Positions 7,646 to 15,106 of a DNA stretch of 22,487 nt are shown here, piece after piece. The notes beneath the pieces were generated by a model. It saw only the letters and a program-made list of their open reading frames with translations, made no database searches and had not been told where the DNA came from. A program made the translations under genes and the position numbers. Each line of letters opens with the position of its first letter. Position 1 is the first letter of the stretch. This stretch comes from JAJYZP01 sp049964535 (GTDB lineage Bacteria > Actinomycetota > Acidimicrobiia > Acidimicrobiales > Acidimicrobiaceae): positions 1 to 22,487 of the forward strand of contig JBMFXG010000015.1 in NCBI GenBank assembly GCA_049964535.1, read 5' to 3'.

Positions 7646-8506
7646 GTGACACCCACCGACCTCGTCGATCTCCATCTTCATTCGAGCTGCTCAGATGGCT
7701 CCGATACCCCAGCAGAGCTGATCCGCACTGCCTTCGACCACGGATGTCGCTCTATTGCCCTGACCGACCACGACACCCTGAGTGGTCTCGGACAGGCCAG
7801 CGAGCAGGCTCGAGCGCTCAACATGCAACTCATTAGCGGTGTGGAGATCTCTATTCCATTCCAACAGCGGACCATGCACCTTTTGGTCTACCTCAACGAC
7901 GGCGCGCATGAGGCCCTTGAAGAGCACCTCAGGGTACTTCAAACCGGTCGTCGAGAACGAAATAGAGCAATCGCCAAAGCTATGGCTAACGACGGCATTC
8001 CAATCACCTACGAGCAGGTCGTCGCGCAAGCAGGATCAGAGGAAGGTCTCGGTCGGCCACACTTTGCAGCGACCCTCGTCCACTTGGGCATAGCAGATTC
8101 GATCGATGACGCATTCGACCGCTTTCTCGCAACCGGTAGACCGTACGATCTTGTGCGAAAGAGTCTGACTATCGATGAGGCTCTCGAGCTCGTACGTGCC
8201 TCTCACGCCATCTCAGTGGTTGCTCATCCAATGACACTTGGGTATACGACGACCACCTTGGGATCGATCGCCGCCGAGCTACGCGAGCGAGGGGTAGACG
8301 GTCTTGAAGTCTACTACAGTCGATATCGTCCCGAGATTCGTCTTGAGTTAGAAGCAATCGCACGTGCATCGGGACTCCTTGCAACCGGGGGATCTGACTA
8401 TCACGGCACGTATAAGATCGGCCTCAAACCCGGAGTGGGAGAGGGAGATCTACGCGTACCGCTACGGTGTTTCACCGATCTCAGCGACGAACTCAGTCGT
8501 CGCTAG
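7646..8506 (+). CDS. PHP-family metal-dependent phosphoesterase
   Basis: A stand-alone PHP-domain protein of 286 residues, the size of the YciV/TrpH (RNase AM) group, whose studied members act as a 5'-3' exonuclease or a 3',5'-nucleotide phosphatase using a trinuclear metal site. Metal-binding motifs are in the expected order: DLHLHSSCSDG (residues 8-18), ALTDHDT, the Glu of GVEIS, VVAHPM, and GGSDYHG near the C-terminus. The insertion between the HD and HP motifs contains the RPHFAATLVHLG segment typical of this group. The start is GTG with GAAGGAT at 7634-7640, spacing about 5 nt; an N-terminal motif at residue 8 supports it. It lies on the opposite strand between purF and purL, so it is not in either purine transcript. 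Its exact substrate is not readable from the sequence. Confidence 0.88.
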   Translation: MTPTDLVDLHLHSSCSDGSDTPAELIRTAFDHGCRSIALTDHDTLSGLGQASEQARALNMQLISGVEISIPFQQRTMHLLVYLNDGAHEALEEHLRVLQTGRRERNRAIAKAMANDGIPITYEQVVAQAGSEEGLGRPHFAATLVHLGIADSIDDAFDRFLATGRPYDLVRKSLTIDEALELVRASHAISVVAHPMTLGYTTTTLGSIAAELRERGVDGLEVYYSRYRPEIRLELEAIARASGLLATGGSDYHGTYKIGLKPGVGEGDLRVPLRCFTDLSDELSRR

Positions 8507-8537
8507 CCTCACAGCCTCCAACCACAACCCTCGTTCC

Positions 8538-8560
8538 TGACTCCAGCTATCCCGGAGTCA
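8538..8560. terminator. Hairpin between convergent PHP gene and purL
   Basis: TGACTCC (8538-8544) pairs with GGAGTCA (8554-8560) around a 9-nt loop, covering the purL stop codon. The position between convergent genes suggests a bidirectional terminator. There is no clear T-run. Confidence 0.45.
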
Positions 8561-10745
8561 CCGGTTCACCGGCTACGGAGAGGCTTCCGAGTCCATCGAA
8601 GACGACCAACGGCTGATCGACGCATCGGCCGATCTCCATCAACGTCAGATCGAAGGACTGAGCAATCGACCTCAGCATTGGGCCGTCCCCACCTATGACC
8701 ACCACGCCGGTCGGCGCCTCACCAAAGAGTTTCTCGAGAGTTGAAAACTCAGAGAAGATCTCGACTCCCACGCCATAGCGTCGAACGACCGAAGCGGCTA
8801 GGGCCGCTACTCCACCTCTTCCGATCGTGCGCACCAAGCCGATCTCTACATCCTCACTGGAGCGTACATAGTGTGCGGTAGCGGCTATCAGTCGCTTCTG
8901 ATGGTCAAGATCGATCTCGAACAAGTTACCCCTTGCCTTCGGATCGGCGAAACGAGCGAGAGCAGAACCGGAGAGTGAACTCGGTAAAGTGCCGAGATAA
9001 AAGATGGGGTCGTGAGCTTGTGCGAGATATTGTCGAAGCATCGTTGGAAGCTTTCGGAAGCCCAACGTCGTCACGGTCGGAGTTGGCTCAATATCGATCC
9101 CACTCTCTTCGTTGTAGAGCGAGACGTTACCCCCAACCACTGCCAGACCGAGCACGTCACAGGCGTGGGCCAGACCGTCGATTCCTTGCGAGAGCTGCCA
9201 CATTACCTCCGGGTGCGTTGGATTACCGTAGTTGAGGCAGTCGACAATGCAGACAGGATCAGCTCCAACTGAAGCAACATTGAGTGCCGACTCCGCAACG
9301 GTTGCTATCGCACCCAGGTACGGATCGACCGTACACCATCGCGGATTTCCATCGACAGACACCCCAAGTGCCGACGATGAGCTACCCACACCGGGTGCTG
9401 CTACTCGCAAGAGCGCCGCATCGGCTCCAGGGCCGACGAGGGTGTTGAGGAAGAGTTGGTGATCGTATTGGCGATAGATCCACTCCGGATCAAAATACGT
9501 CTCAGTGAGAAAGGCCTGAATCGTCGACCAGTCTCCTCCGAGACGAGGCTCGCGACTCCGCATCTCCCCAAGGTCAGCAGGAGGGGCGATGGGTCGATCG
9601 TAGAGAGGAGCATCATCTGCAAGCGACCGAGCTGGTACTTCAGCAAGGAGTTCGCCGCCTCTCGTCGAGTAGATCCGCAGAACCCCCACCTCGGCATAGC
9701 CAAAGGCCTCCTCCGGCGAGACGACCTCACCGATGACCGTCGCCTCGATCTCGTAACGATCTGCAAGCTGTAAGAGCTCCTCGAGCTTCGAAGGCTCAGC
9801 GATGGCGAGCATACGTTCTTGAGACTCAGAGGTCATAATCTCAAGCGGTTCCATCTGAGGCTCCCTTGTTGGAACTGTATCGACGTAGATGACCATGCCC
9901 GTACCGCCCTTGGAGGCCGTCTCTGACGTCGCACAAGTAAGTCCCGCTCCCCCAAGGTCTTGGATACCCACAATAAGCTGGCGATCGAGCATCGAGAGGC
10001 ACGCCTCGATCAGCTTCTTCTCCTCAAAGGGATCCCCTACTTGGACCGAAGGGCGCTTAGCGTCATCTTCAACTTGGCCAAGACCTGCCGAGGCTAAGAC
10101 CGAAACCCCTCCAATGCCGTCTCTGCCGGTCTTGGACCCTAACAGCACCACGAGATTACCGACCCCAGTCGCCTGTGCACGTATCAACCGATCGATCGGC
10201 GCGATACCGATTGCCGCCACGTTGACGAGAGGGTTCCCGCTAAAACACGGTGCGAACGATATCTCCCCACCAACTGTCGGTACACCGACCGCATTTCCGT
10301 ACCCCGAGATCCCCGAAACAACTCCTCGAAAGATCCACGAGCTTCTCGGTTCATTCTGCGGACCCATCCACAGTGAGTCGAGCAGCGCTATGGGCCGGGC
10401 CCCCACTGTAAAGATATCTCGCAGGATGCCACCTACTCCGGTCGCTGCCCCCTGGTAGGGCTCGATAGCGGAGGGATGATTGTGGCTCTCCATCCGGATG
10501 GCAACGGCAAAACCATCTCCAGCGTCAACGACCCCGGCGTTCTCTCCCGGACCCATAATCACCGTCGGACCTGACGTGGGAAGGCGACGAAGATGTCGCC
10601 TCGACGACTTATACGAGCAGTGCTCCGACCACATCACTGAGTACATCGCCAGTTCAAGGTGGTTCGGCTCGCGCCCCAAGAGAGCACAGATCGCATCATA
10701 CTCATCGTCAGTGAGGCCAAGCGAACGGTAGAGATCAGGGTCCAT
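8547..10745 (-). CDS. purL: Phosphoribosylformylglycinamidine synthase, large subunit PurL
   Basis: PurL is the ATP-dependent synthetase subunit that turns FGAR into FGAM with ammonia supplied by PurQ, with PurS bridging the two. At 732 residues it is the small PurL of Gram-positive bacteria and archaea, not the 1,300-residue fused form. The N-terminus has YSVMWSEHCSYKSSRRHL and RMESHNHPSAIEPYQGAATG, followed by IQDLGGAGLTCATSE; the second half repeats the synthetase fold, with VDCLNYGNPTHPEV and VVGGNVSLYNE. The ATG is preceded by GGAGGT, but the spacing is only about 1 nt. Unlike the usual purS-purQ-purL order, purL is separated from purQ by 1.1 kb carrying an opposite-strand gene, so it probably needs its own promoter. 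Confidence 0.97.
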   Translation of the reverse strand: MDPDLYRSLGLTDDEYDAICALLGREPNHLELAMYSVMWSEHCSYKSSRRHLRRLPTSGPTVIMGPGENAGVVDAGDGFAVAIRMESHNHPSAIEPYQGAATGVGGILRDIFTVGARPIALLDSLWMGPQNEPRSSWIFRGVVSGISGYGNAVGVPTVGGEISFAPCFSGNPLVNVAAIGIAPIDRLIRAQATGVGNLVVLLGSKTGRDGIGGVSVLASAGLGQVEDDAKRPSVQVGDPFEEKKLIEACLSMLDRQLIVGIQDLGGAGLTCATSETASKGGTGMVIYVDTVPTREPQMEPLEIMTSESQERMLAIAEPSKLEELLQLADRYEIEATVIGEVVSPEEAFGYAEVGVLRIYSTRGGELLAEVPARSLADDAPLYDRPIAPPADLGEMRSREPRLGGDWSTIQAFLTETYFDPEWIYRQYDHQLFLNTLVGPGADAALLRVAAPGVGSSSSALGVSVDGNPRWCTVDPYLGAIATVAESALNVASVGADPVCIVDCLNYGNPTHPEVMWQLSQGIDGLAHACDVLGLAVVGGNVSLYNEESGIDIEPTPTVTTLGFRKLPTMLRQYLAQAHDPIFYLGTLPSSLSGSALARFADPKARGNLFEIDLDHQKRLIAATAHYVRSSEDVEIGLVRTIGRGGVAALAASVVRRYGVGVEIFSEFSTLEKLFGEAPTGVVVIGGDGPMLRSIAQSFDLTLMEIGRCVDQPLVVFDGLGSLSVAGEPVTPG

Positions 10746-11314
10746 ACCTCCAACCTAAACGTCTCTACCTGCCCATCACTCGACAGAGTCGAAGGCACTT
10801 GGGTGATCCTGCCCATCGGAGCTTTTTTGTCACCCTGAAAGAGTCCGAACCCTCTCCCCAACACCAACACCAACACCAACAGGGAAGACTGCAGAGTCAA
10901 CCTCTTATCGTTGGCGATCACCCTTGCCCGCCAGATTGGTTGGTCTTCCGAGCAACCTCCTCGACTTGCGCCCACAGCGAGATCTCGGTGATCATCTAAC
11001 GACTCGTCAAGGCCAACCGAGAGTGCGATCTCGGCACGATCGAGCTGACCGATCTCCTATCACGCTCAACTCGGCACCATCACAAACCCGCCTTCGCCGA
11101 TCTCACGTTGAGGCGGCACCAAGTCATGCAACCCTAGCTCTGATCAGGTCCCGCAAGACCCGCCAGATCCCTGCAAGCCTCACCCCGAGGTACATCCACA
11201 AAGGGCCCGTCTTGGCTACTCATTACGTTGAAACGACAGATAGAAGTCACCTTCAGAACTCTTAATGAATGTCCATAGCGTTTTCAAGAGGCTTCTTTGT
11301 AGGTAAGTTCGGTA
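10746..11314. other. 569-bp stretch with no supportable gene between divergent purL and an unknown gene
   Basis: I see no convincing coding region on either strand; frames are short and lack recognisable motifs. The stretch holds the (CCAACA)4 tandem repeat, a repeated CTGCCCATC (about 10769-10777 and 10809-10817), the small hairpin TCGAC-AGA-GTCGA (about 10780-10792), and the 10-bp palindrome CGAGATCTCG near 10978-10987. On the minus strand, TTGACT at 10895-10900 is -35-like, but no good -10 follows. Possible contents are a long purL leader, the promoter of the plus-strand gene, and remnants of a lost gene. Confidence 0.5.
10858..10881. repeat. Perfect hexanucleotide tandem repeat (CCAACA)4
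   Basis: Four exact copies of CCAACA run from 10858 to 10881, about 113 nt upstream of the purL start. On the purL-sense strand the repeat reads TGTTGG. It lies in non-coding DNA, so copy number could vary without breaking a protein. Confidence 0.85.
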
Positions 11315-11818
11315 ATGAAGCGCCGCTCACTGCTCGCAAATGTTGATGCGTCACGAGATAGCACACATGTATTGCTACTTATGACTACGATACAAAACAT
11401 GGAATCAAAAGAACCAAAAACTCCAAAGAAAAGAAATGCTGAACAGAAGTTAGCAATGTCCCGAGGTCGAGAACAGAGCGCTATTGTAAAAAACTATTTA
11501 GAGTACCTTGCAGCTAACAAACCAAAACGTGGCCGAAAAAGAACTGCATCTTCCATTCAACTTCGTCTCGCAAAGATCGAATCTGGGCTCGCCGACGCAA
11601 CGCCACTCTCGCGCTTGCACCTTGTTCAGGAGAAGATTGACCTTGCGACGGAGCTAGAACAGCTCACTTCGGCGCAGTCGATAGAGTCCATTGAATCGGA
11701 GTTCATTAAGGTCGCCGCCGAGTACGGAGAGCGCAAGCGAATCAGTTATCAAGCTTGGAAGGAAGCGGGAATCTCACCAGAGATCTTACGAAAAGCCGGA
11801 ATCCAGCCAAGTCGATAA
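11315..11818 (+). CDS. Conserved-looking protein of unknown function, lysine-rich with AT-hook-like motif and helical core
   Basis: I cannot assign a function. The 167-residue frame has three visible parts. Residues about 29-60 are basic (SKEPKTPKKRNAEQKLAMSRGREQ). Residues 69-76, KPKRGRKR, resemble the core of an AT-hook that inserts into the DNA minor groove. Residues about 80-118 (SIQLRLAKIESGLADATPLS, then RLHLVQEKIDLATELEQL) look like a two-helix coiled-coil segment. The C-terminus reads YGERKRISYQAWKEAGISPE and ends in AGIQPSR. From memory, similar small hypothetical proteins occur widely in actinobacteria. A nucleoid-associated or DNA-binding role is an inference. The start is uncertain: ATG at 11381 or 11399 would drop an untypical leader, and none has a good ribosome binding site. 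The first half is clearly more A-rich than neighbouring genes. It lies opposite purQ and purL. Confidence 0.75.
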   Translation: MKRRSLLANVDASRDSTHVLLLMTTIQNMESKEPKTPKKRNAEQKLAMSRGREQSAIVKNYLEYLAANKPKRGRKRTASSIQLRLAKIESGLADATPLSRLHLVQEKIDLATELEQLTSAQSIESIESEFIKVAAEYGERKRISYQAWKEAGISPEILRKAGIQPSR

Positions 11819-11839
11819 AACTCGGCCAGACGCCTGAAG

Positions 11840-11882
11840 TTTGAGCGATTCTTCGAGATTACCTCACAGAGAACCGCTCAAA
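11840..11882. terminator. Inverted repeat between convergent unknown gene and purQ
   Basis: TTTGAGCG (11840-11847) and CGCTCAAA (11875-11882) are perfect 8-bp arms separated by 27 nt, lying 22 nt after the unknown gene's stop and 6 nt after purQ's stop. The loop is long for an intrinsic terminator and there is no T-run, so this could also be a protein-binding or insertion-associated repeat. Confidence 0.35.
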
Positions 11883-11887
11883 AGAGG

Positions 11888-12556
11888 TCAACGAAGTGTA
11901 GTGAGCAGCGAAGTGAATAGGGAGATCCCATCGGTTTTCCCGGTAATTGTGTTCGCTGCTCGCTCTGGATGTGGCATCAAACCAACCACGTTTCGCTGAG
12001 CAGAGCAGATCCCAGCGATCGAGTCCATCGATCCATTCGGATTGCTCCTATAGCGGAGAATGATTCTCTCATGCTCTTGCAAGCCCTCAAGTGTCGCTGC
12101 GTCGCAGGTATAGTTCCCTTCGAAGTGGTTAATTGGTAGACTCACCGTTGTGCCGAGTGTGAGACCGAGTGTGAGGGGCGAATCCACGGACGCAACCTCA
12201 AGAACCGCCTCCTCGCAGAGAAAAGACAGGTTCGCATTCTTTTGCAACGCTCCCGGGAGTAGGCCTGTCTCCGTGAGAACTTGAAAACCATTACAGATTC
12301 CGACGACCGGTAGACCACGATCTGCACGTGAGACGAGCTCCGACATGACCGGCGAGAAGCGGGCGATAGCACCCGGACGAAGGTAATCTCCATGAGCAAA
12401 GCCACCCGGAAGAATCACGGCATCGAGCTCCGACAGGTCACTCTCCGTATGCCAGATGAACGACACCTGCGCGCCAAGTCCAGTGAGGACCTCTGCAACG
12501 TCGCCCTCACAGTTTGAACCCGGGAAGACAACGATTCCAACTACCGGGGCCTTCAT
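11888..12556 (-). CDS. purQ: Phosphoribosylformylglycinamidine synthase, glutaminase subunit PurQ
   Basis: PurQ hydrolyses glutamine and delivers ammonia to PurL for FGAM synthesis. It is a class I (triad) glutamine amidotransferase of 222 residues, the usual size. The N-terminal strand VVGIVVFPGSNCEGD is typical, as is LPGGFAHGDYLRPGAIA. The nucleophile is Cys88 in VGICNGFQVL; the His and Glu of the triad are His196 and Glu198 in LMPHPER. The ATG directly follows the purS stop (TAG-ATG), indicating coupling with PurS. It is the last gene of the purA-D-B-C-S-Q run; the partner purL is not immediately downstream, as would be usual. Confidence 0.97.
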   Translation of the reverse strand: MKAPVVGIVVFPGSNCEGDVAEVLTGLGAQVSFIWHTESDLSELDAVILPGGFAHGDYLRPGAIARFSPVMSELVSRADRGLPVVGICNGFQVLTETGLLPGALQKNANLSFLCEEAVLEVASVDSPLTLGLTLGTTVSLPINHFEGNYTCDAATLEGLQEHERIILRYRSNPNGSMDSIAGICSAQRNVVGLMPHPERAANTITGKTDGISLFTSLLTTLR

Positions 12557-12835
12557 CTAGGCGACCACACGCACGCGAGAGACCTCGAAATCCTGAAGTA
12601 CCGGGTTTGCCAAAAGCCGACCCGCTAGCGATAGAACTTGATCACGAGCATCATCGCTAGACACGGCCTCAAGGCGAACCTTGAAGGATCGGCCGGCCGC
12701 TAGGGAAGAGACCCGTAGCAACCCCAGAGCCTCTGCGGCGTGTTGAATCGTCGACCCTTCCGGATCGGCGATGCCCTCCCGAAGAAAGACATCGACCTGT
12801 ACCTCATAGAGCACCGAATTCAGCGCATCTTCCAT
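12557..12835 (-). CDS. purS: Phosphoribosylformylglycinamidine synthase subunit PurS
   Basis: PurS is the small dimeric subunit that links PurQ to PurL in the FGAM synthase complex. The product is 92 residues, slightly longer than the common 80-85 because of about 8 extra N-terminal residues (MEDALNSV) before the first strand. The characteristic pattern is present: VDVFLREGIADPEGSTIQHA, then LGLLRVSSLAAGRSFKVRLE, then LAGRLLANPVLQDFEV. It starts with ATG 3 nt after the purC stop and ends directly against purQ. The position between purC and purQ agrees with the assignment. Confidence 0.94.
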   Translation of the reverse strand: MEDALNSVLYEVQVDVFLREGIADPEGSTIQHAAEALGLLRVSSLAAGRSFKVRLEAVSSDDARDQVLSLAGRLLANPVLQDFEVSRVRVVA

Positions 12836-12838
12836 AGC

Positions 12839-13732
12839 TCAATCACTCTCCCGACGACCACTATAGGTCGTATCCAGTCCCGGCCAGGAATTGAAATCAC
12901 GGAGGGTTAGTCGTTCGTAGATCGACCGATAGCTCTCCATGATTCTCCGAGTCAGCTCATCGGGCAGGTGTGGTGGCGCACTCATTCGGTCCCATCGCTG
13001 CGTATCGAGCCAATCGCGTAAGACTTGTTTATCAAGCTGCGTCGGCTCTCTACCCACAACGTAGCTCGCTAGGTCCCAATACCTCGAGGAGTCGGGAGTC
13101 AGCACCTCATCACACAACGCTATCTCTTGGTCGATGAAGCCAAACTCGAACTTCGTATCAGCGAGGATCAAGCCACGGTCGCGTGCATGCTGCGCAGCAA
13201 GACGGTAGAGCTCAAAGGATCGATCGCGTAGCACCATCGTCACCTCTCGACCCACGAGGTCAATGCATTCAGCAAGCGTCAGAGGCTGATCATGTCCTAC
13301 AGCTGCCTTCGTGCTCGGCGTAAAGAGGATCTCGGGCAGCTCCGACCCAAGCGTAAGTCCAGAACGAACCTCCTGTCCTCCTACGGTGCCCGACTGCACG
13401 TACTCGCGCCACCCGCTACCGGCAAGGTAACCTCGTACGACGCACTCCACCGGAATCATCTCTGCACGACGCACGAGAGTGCTACGACCCACCAGCGCTG
13501 GAGGGATCGCTACATCTGGCTGCCCCTCTACCTCATGGGTCGGCGTGACGCCACGTAGTAGATCGAACCAGTATGCACTGAGCGCCGTCAGGATCCGCCC
13601 CTTTGATGGGACCCCTTCGGCCATGACCACGTCGTACGCCGAGATTCGATCGGTTGCGATCAACAGGAGAAGGTCTGGAAAGTCCTCGAGAGCGTAACTG
13701 TCGCGCACCTTTCCGCTGCTTAGAAGTTTCAT
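12839..13732 (-). CDS. purC: Phosphoribosylaminoimidazole-succinocarboxamide synthase (SAICAR synthetase)
   Basis: PurC joins CAIR and aspartate using ATP to form SAICAR. At 297 residues this is the longer, yeast-like SAICAR synthetase rather than the compact 240-residue Bacillus/E. coli form. The N-terminal glycine-rich part reads LLSSGKVRDSYALED, followed by LLIATDRISAYDVVM and GVPSKGRILTALSAYWF. The middle carries VECVVRGYLAGSGWREY and the C-terminal half GLILADTKFEFGF and DEVLTPDSSRYW, all standard signatures. The ATG overlaps the purB stop as ATGA, and only 3 nt separate its stop from purS. Confidence 0.97.
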   Translation of the reverse strand: MKLLSSGKVRDSYALEDFPDLLLLIATDRISAYDVVMAEGVPSKGRILTALSAYWFDLLRGVTPTHEVEGQPDVAIPPALVGRSTLVRRAEMIPVECVVRGYLAGSGWREYVQSGTVGGQEVRSGLTLGSELPEILFTPSTKAAVGHDQPLTLAECIDLVGREVTMVLRDRSFELYRLAAQHARDRGLILADTKFEFGFIDQEIALCDEVLTPDSSRYWDLASYVVGREPTQLDKQVLRDWLDTQRWDRMSAPPHLPDELTRRIMESYRSIYERLTLRDFNSWPGLDTTYSGRRESD

Positions 13733-15063
13733 TGGATCTCACCAGTGGATACGGTATGGGAGAGAGCACGTTCTGCTTCGACAAGGATATGTTCAACGTG
13801 TGAGAGCGCTCGCTCTGGTTGCATGGCGTCTTCGATCTCGCCAGCCGAGAGCGAGACCTCGGGATCGAGAGAGAGAACCTCGCGAAAAGACCGCTTCTCT
13901 TCCCAGGATCTCATTGCGCATCGCTGCACGATGCGATAGGCGTGATCTCGAGACATGCCGCTTTCGACCAGTCGTAGGAGGATCGGCTGAGAGTAGACAA
14001 GCCCGAAAGATGAGAGCAGATTCTCCGCCATGCGCTCTTCGTTGACTCGTAGGCCGGTCACCAACCCTTGAAAGCGTCGCACCATGTAGTGCGCAAGCTG
14101 AAAAGCGTCGGGAACCATGACTCGCTCAACCGAGGAGTGGGAGATATCGCGCTCATGCCAGAGCGCTACATCCTCGAGGGCGGCGTGTAAGTATCCTCGC
14201 ATCAACCGAGCCATACCGCTTAGCCTCTCAGAGAGGACCGGGTTACGCTTGTGCGGCATCGCCGATGACCCTTTTTGACCCTCCTTGAAAGGCTCTTGAA
14301 CCTCTCGTACCTCGGTCCTCTGCAGGTGTCGAATCTCAGTCGCAAAGGTCTCAATCGAACAAGCTAAGGAAGTGAGAGCGTAGATCACCTCACCGTGACG
14401 ATCGCGAGCGATCACCTGTGTTGAAGGCGCTGGAGTCAACCCGAGCCGGCCGAGCGCAAGAAGCTCGACCTCTGGATCGATGTTAGAGTACGTCCCAACC
14501 GCCCCGGAGAGCTTTCCGACCGAGATCGTATCTCGCGCACGCTCCAGTCGCTCCAGATCTCGCCCGACCTGCAGCGACCAGAGGGCCAGCTTGACCCCAA
14601 AGGTCGTGGGCTCTGCGTGGATTCCATGAGTCCGCCCAACCATGACAGTCGAAGCGTGATCTCGCGCAAGACTGACCAAAGAACGCTGTAGCTTCCGAGC
14701 CTCATCGATAACGAGTTCGAGCCCATCGCGAATCATCATCGACAGAGCCGTATCAACGACGTCAGATGAGGTTAGGCCGAAGTGTATCCACGCTCCCTCT
14801 GGAAGCCCGACCCGGGCCTGTGCAACGTCAACGAAGGCAGCAACATCGTGATCCGTGACCTCTTCTCGGAGGAGAACCTCGGTTACGAACCCTTCATCAA
14901 CAACCGGTAGTCGCCGGCGTACCTCAGCGGCGTCCTCGGAGGGGAGAACACCAAAGTGACCGTATGCCTCGACCACAACCGTTTCGACCTCGAGCCACAG
15001 CTCCATGCGATGTACATCCGAGAACAGTGCTGTCATCTCTGGCGTACAGTACCGAGGTATCAC
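13729..15063 (-). CDS. purB: Adenylosuccinate lyase
   Basis: PurB acts twice in purine synthesis: it splits fumarate from SAICAR to give AICAR, and from adenylosuccinate to give AMP. The 444-residue product belongs to the fumarase/aspartase superfamily. It shows IHFGLTSSDVVDTA (residues 93-106), GRTHGIHAEPTTFG with His146, and the signature loop SSAMPHKRNP at 266-275. The N-terminus MIPRYCTPEMTALFSD matches the usual start, which supports the GTG at 15063; AAAGGTGA lies about 4 nt before it. It is preceded by purD (43-nt gap) and overlaps purC by 4 nt. Neighbouring purA makes the adenylosuccinate it uses in the AMP branch. Confidence 0.97.
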   Translation of the reverse strand: MIPRYCTPEMTALFSDVHRMELWLEVETVVVEAYGHFGVLPSEDAAEVRRRLPVVDEGFVTEVLLREEVTDHDVAAFVDVAQARVGLPEGAWIHFGLTSSDVVDTALSMMIRDGLELVIDEARKLQRSLVSLARDHASTVMVGRTHGIHAEPTTFGVKLALWSLQVGRDLERLERARDTISVGKLSGAVGTYSNIDPEVELLALGRLGLTPAPSTQVIARDRHGEVIYALTSLACSIETFATEIRHLQRTEVREVQEPFKEGQKGSSAMPHKRNPVLSERLSGMARLMRGYLHAALEDVALWHERDISHSSVERVMVPDAFQLAHYMVRRFQGLVTGLRVNEERMAENLLSSFGLVYSQPILLRLVESGMSRDHAYRIVQRCAMRSWEEKRSFREVLSLDPEVSLSAGEIEDAMQPERALSHVEHILVEAERALSHTVSTGEIQ

Positions 15064-15106
15064 GCGTTCACCTTTCTACTTCTACTCCCTTTCGCCGCCC
15101 TCATCG

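Noticed and set aside
10746..10860. Purine riboswitch upstream of purL
   Set aside because: I could not find the three-way junction core or its conserved loops; the hairpins present are short and unlike that class.
10634..10975. 113-codon minus-strand frame overlapping the purL 5' end
   Set aside because: It overlaps a certain gene in another frame, has no recognisable motif, and its LVLVLV run is just the translated (CCAACA) repeat.
10924..11265. 113-codon plus-strand frame in the gene-free region
   Set aside because: Arg/Ser/His-rich composition, no motif, no ribosome binding site; it looks like a chance open frame.
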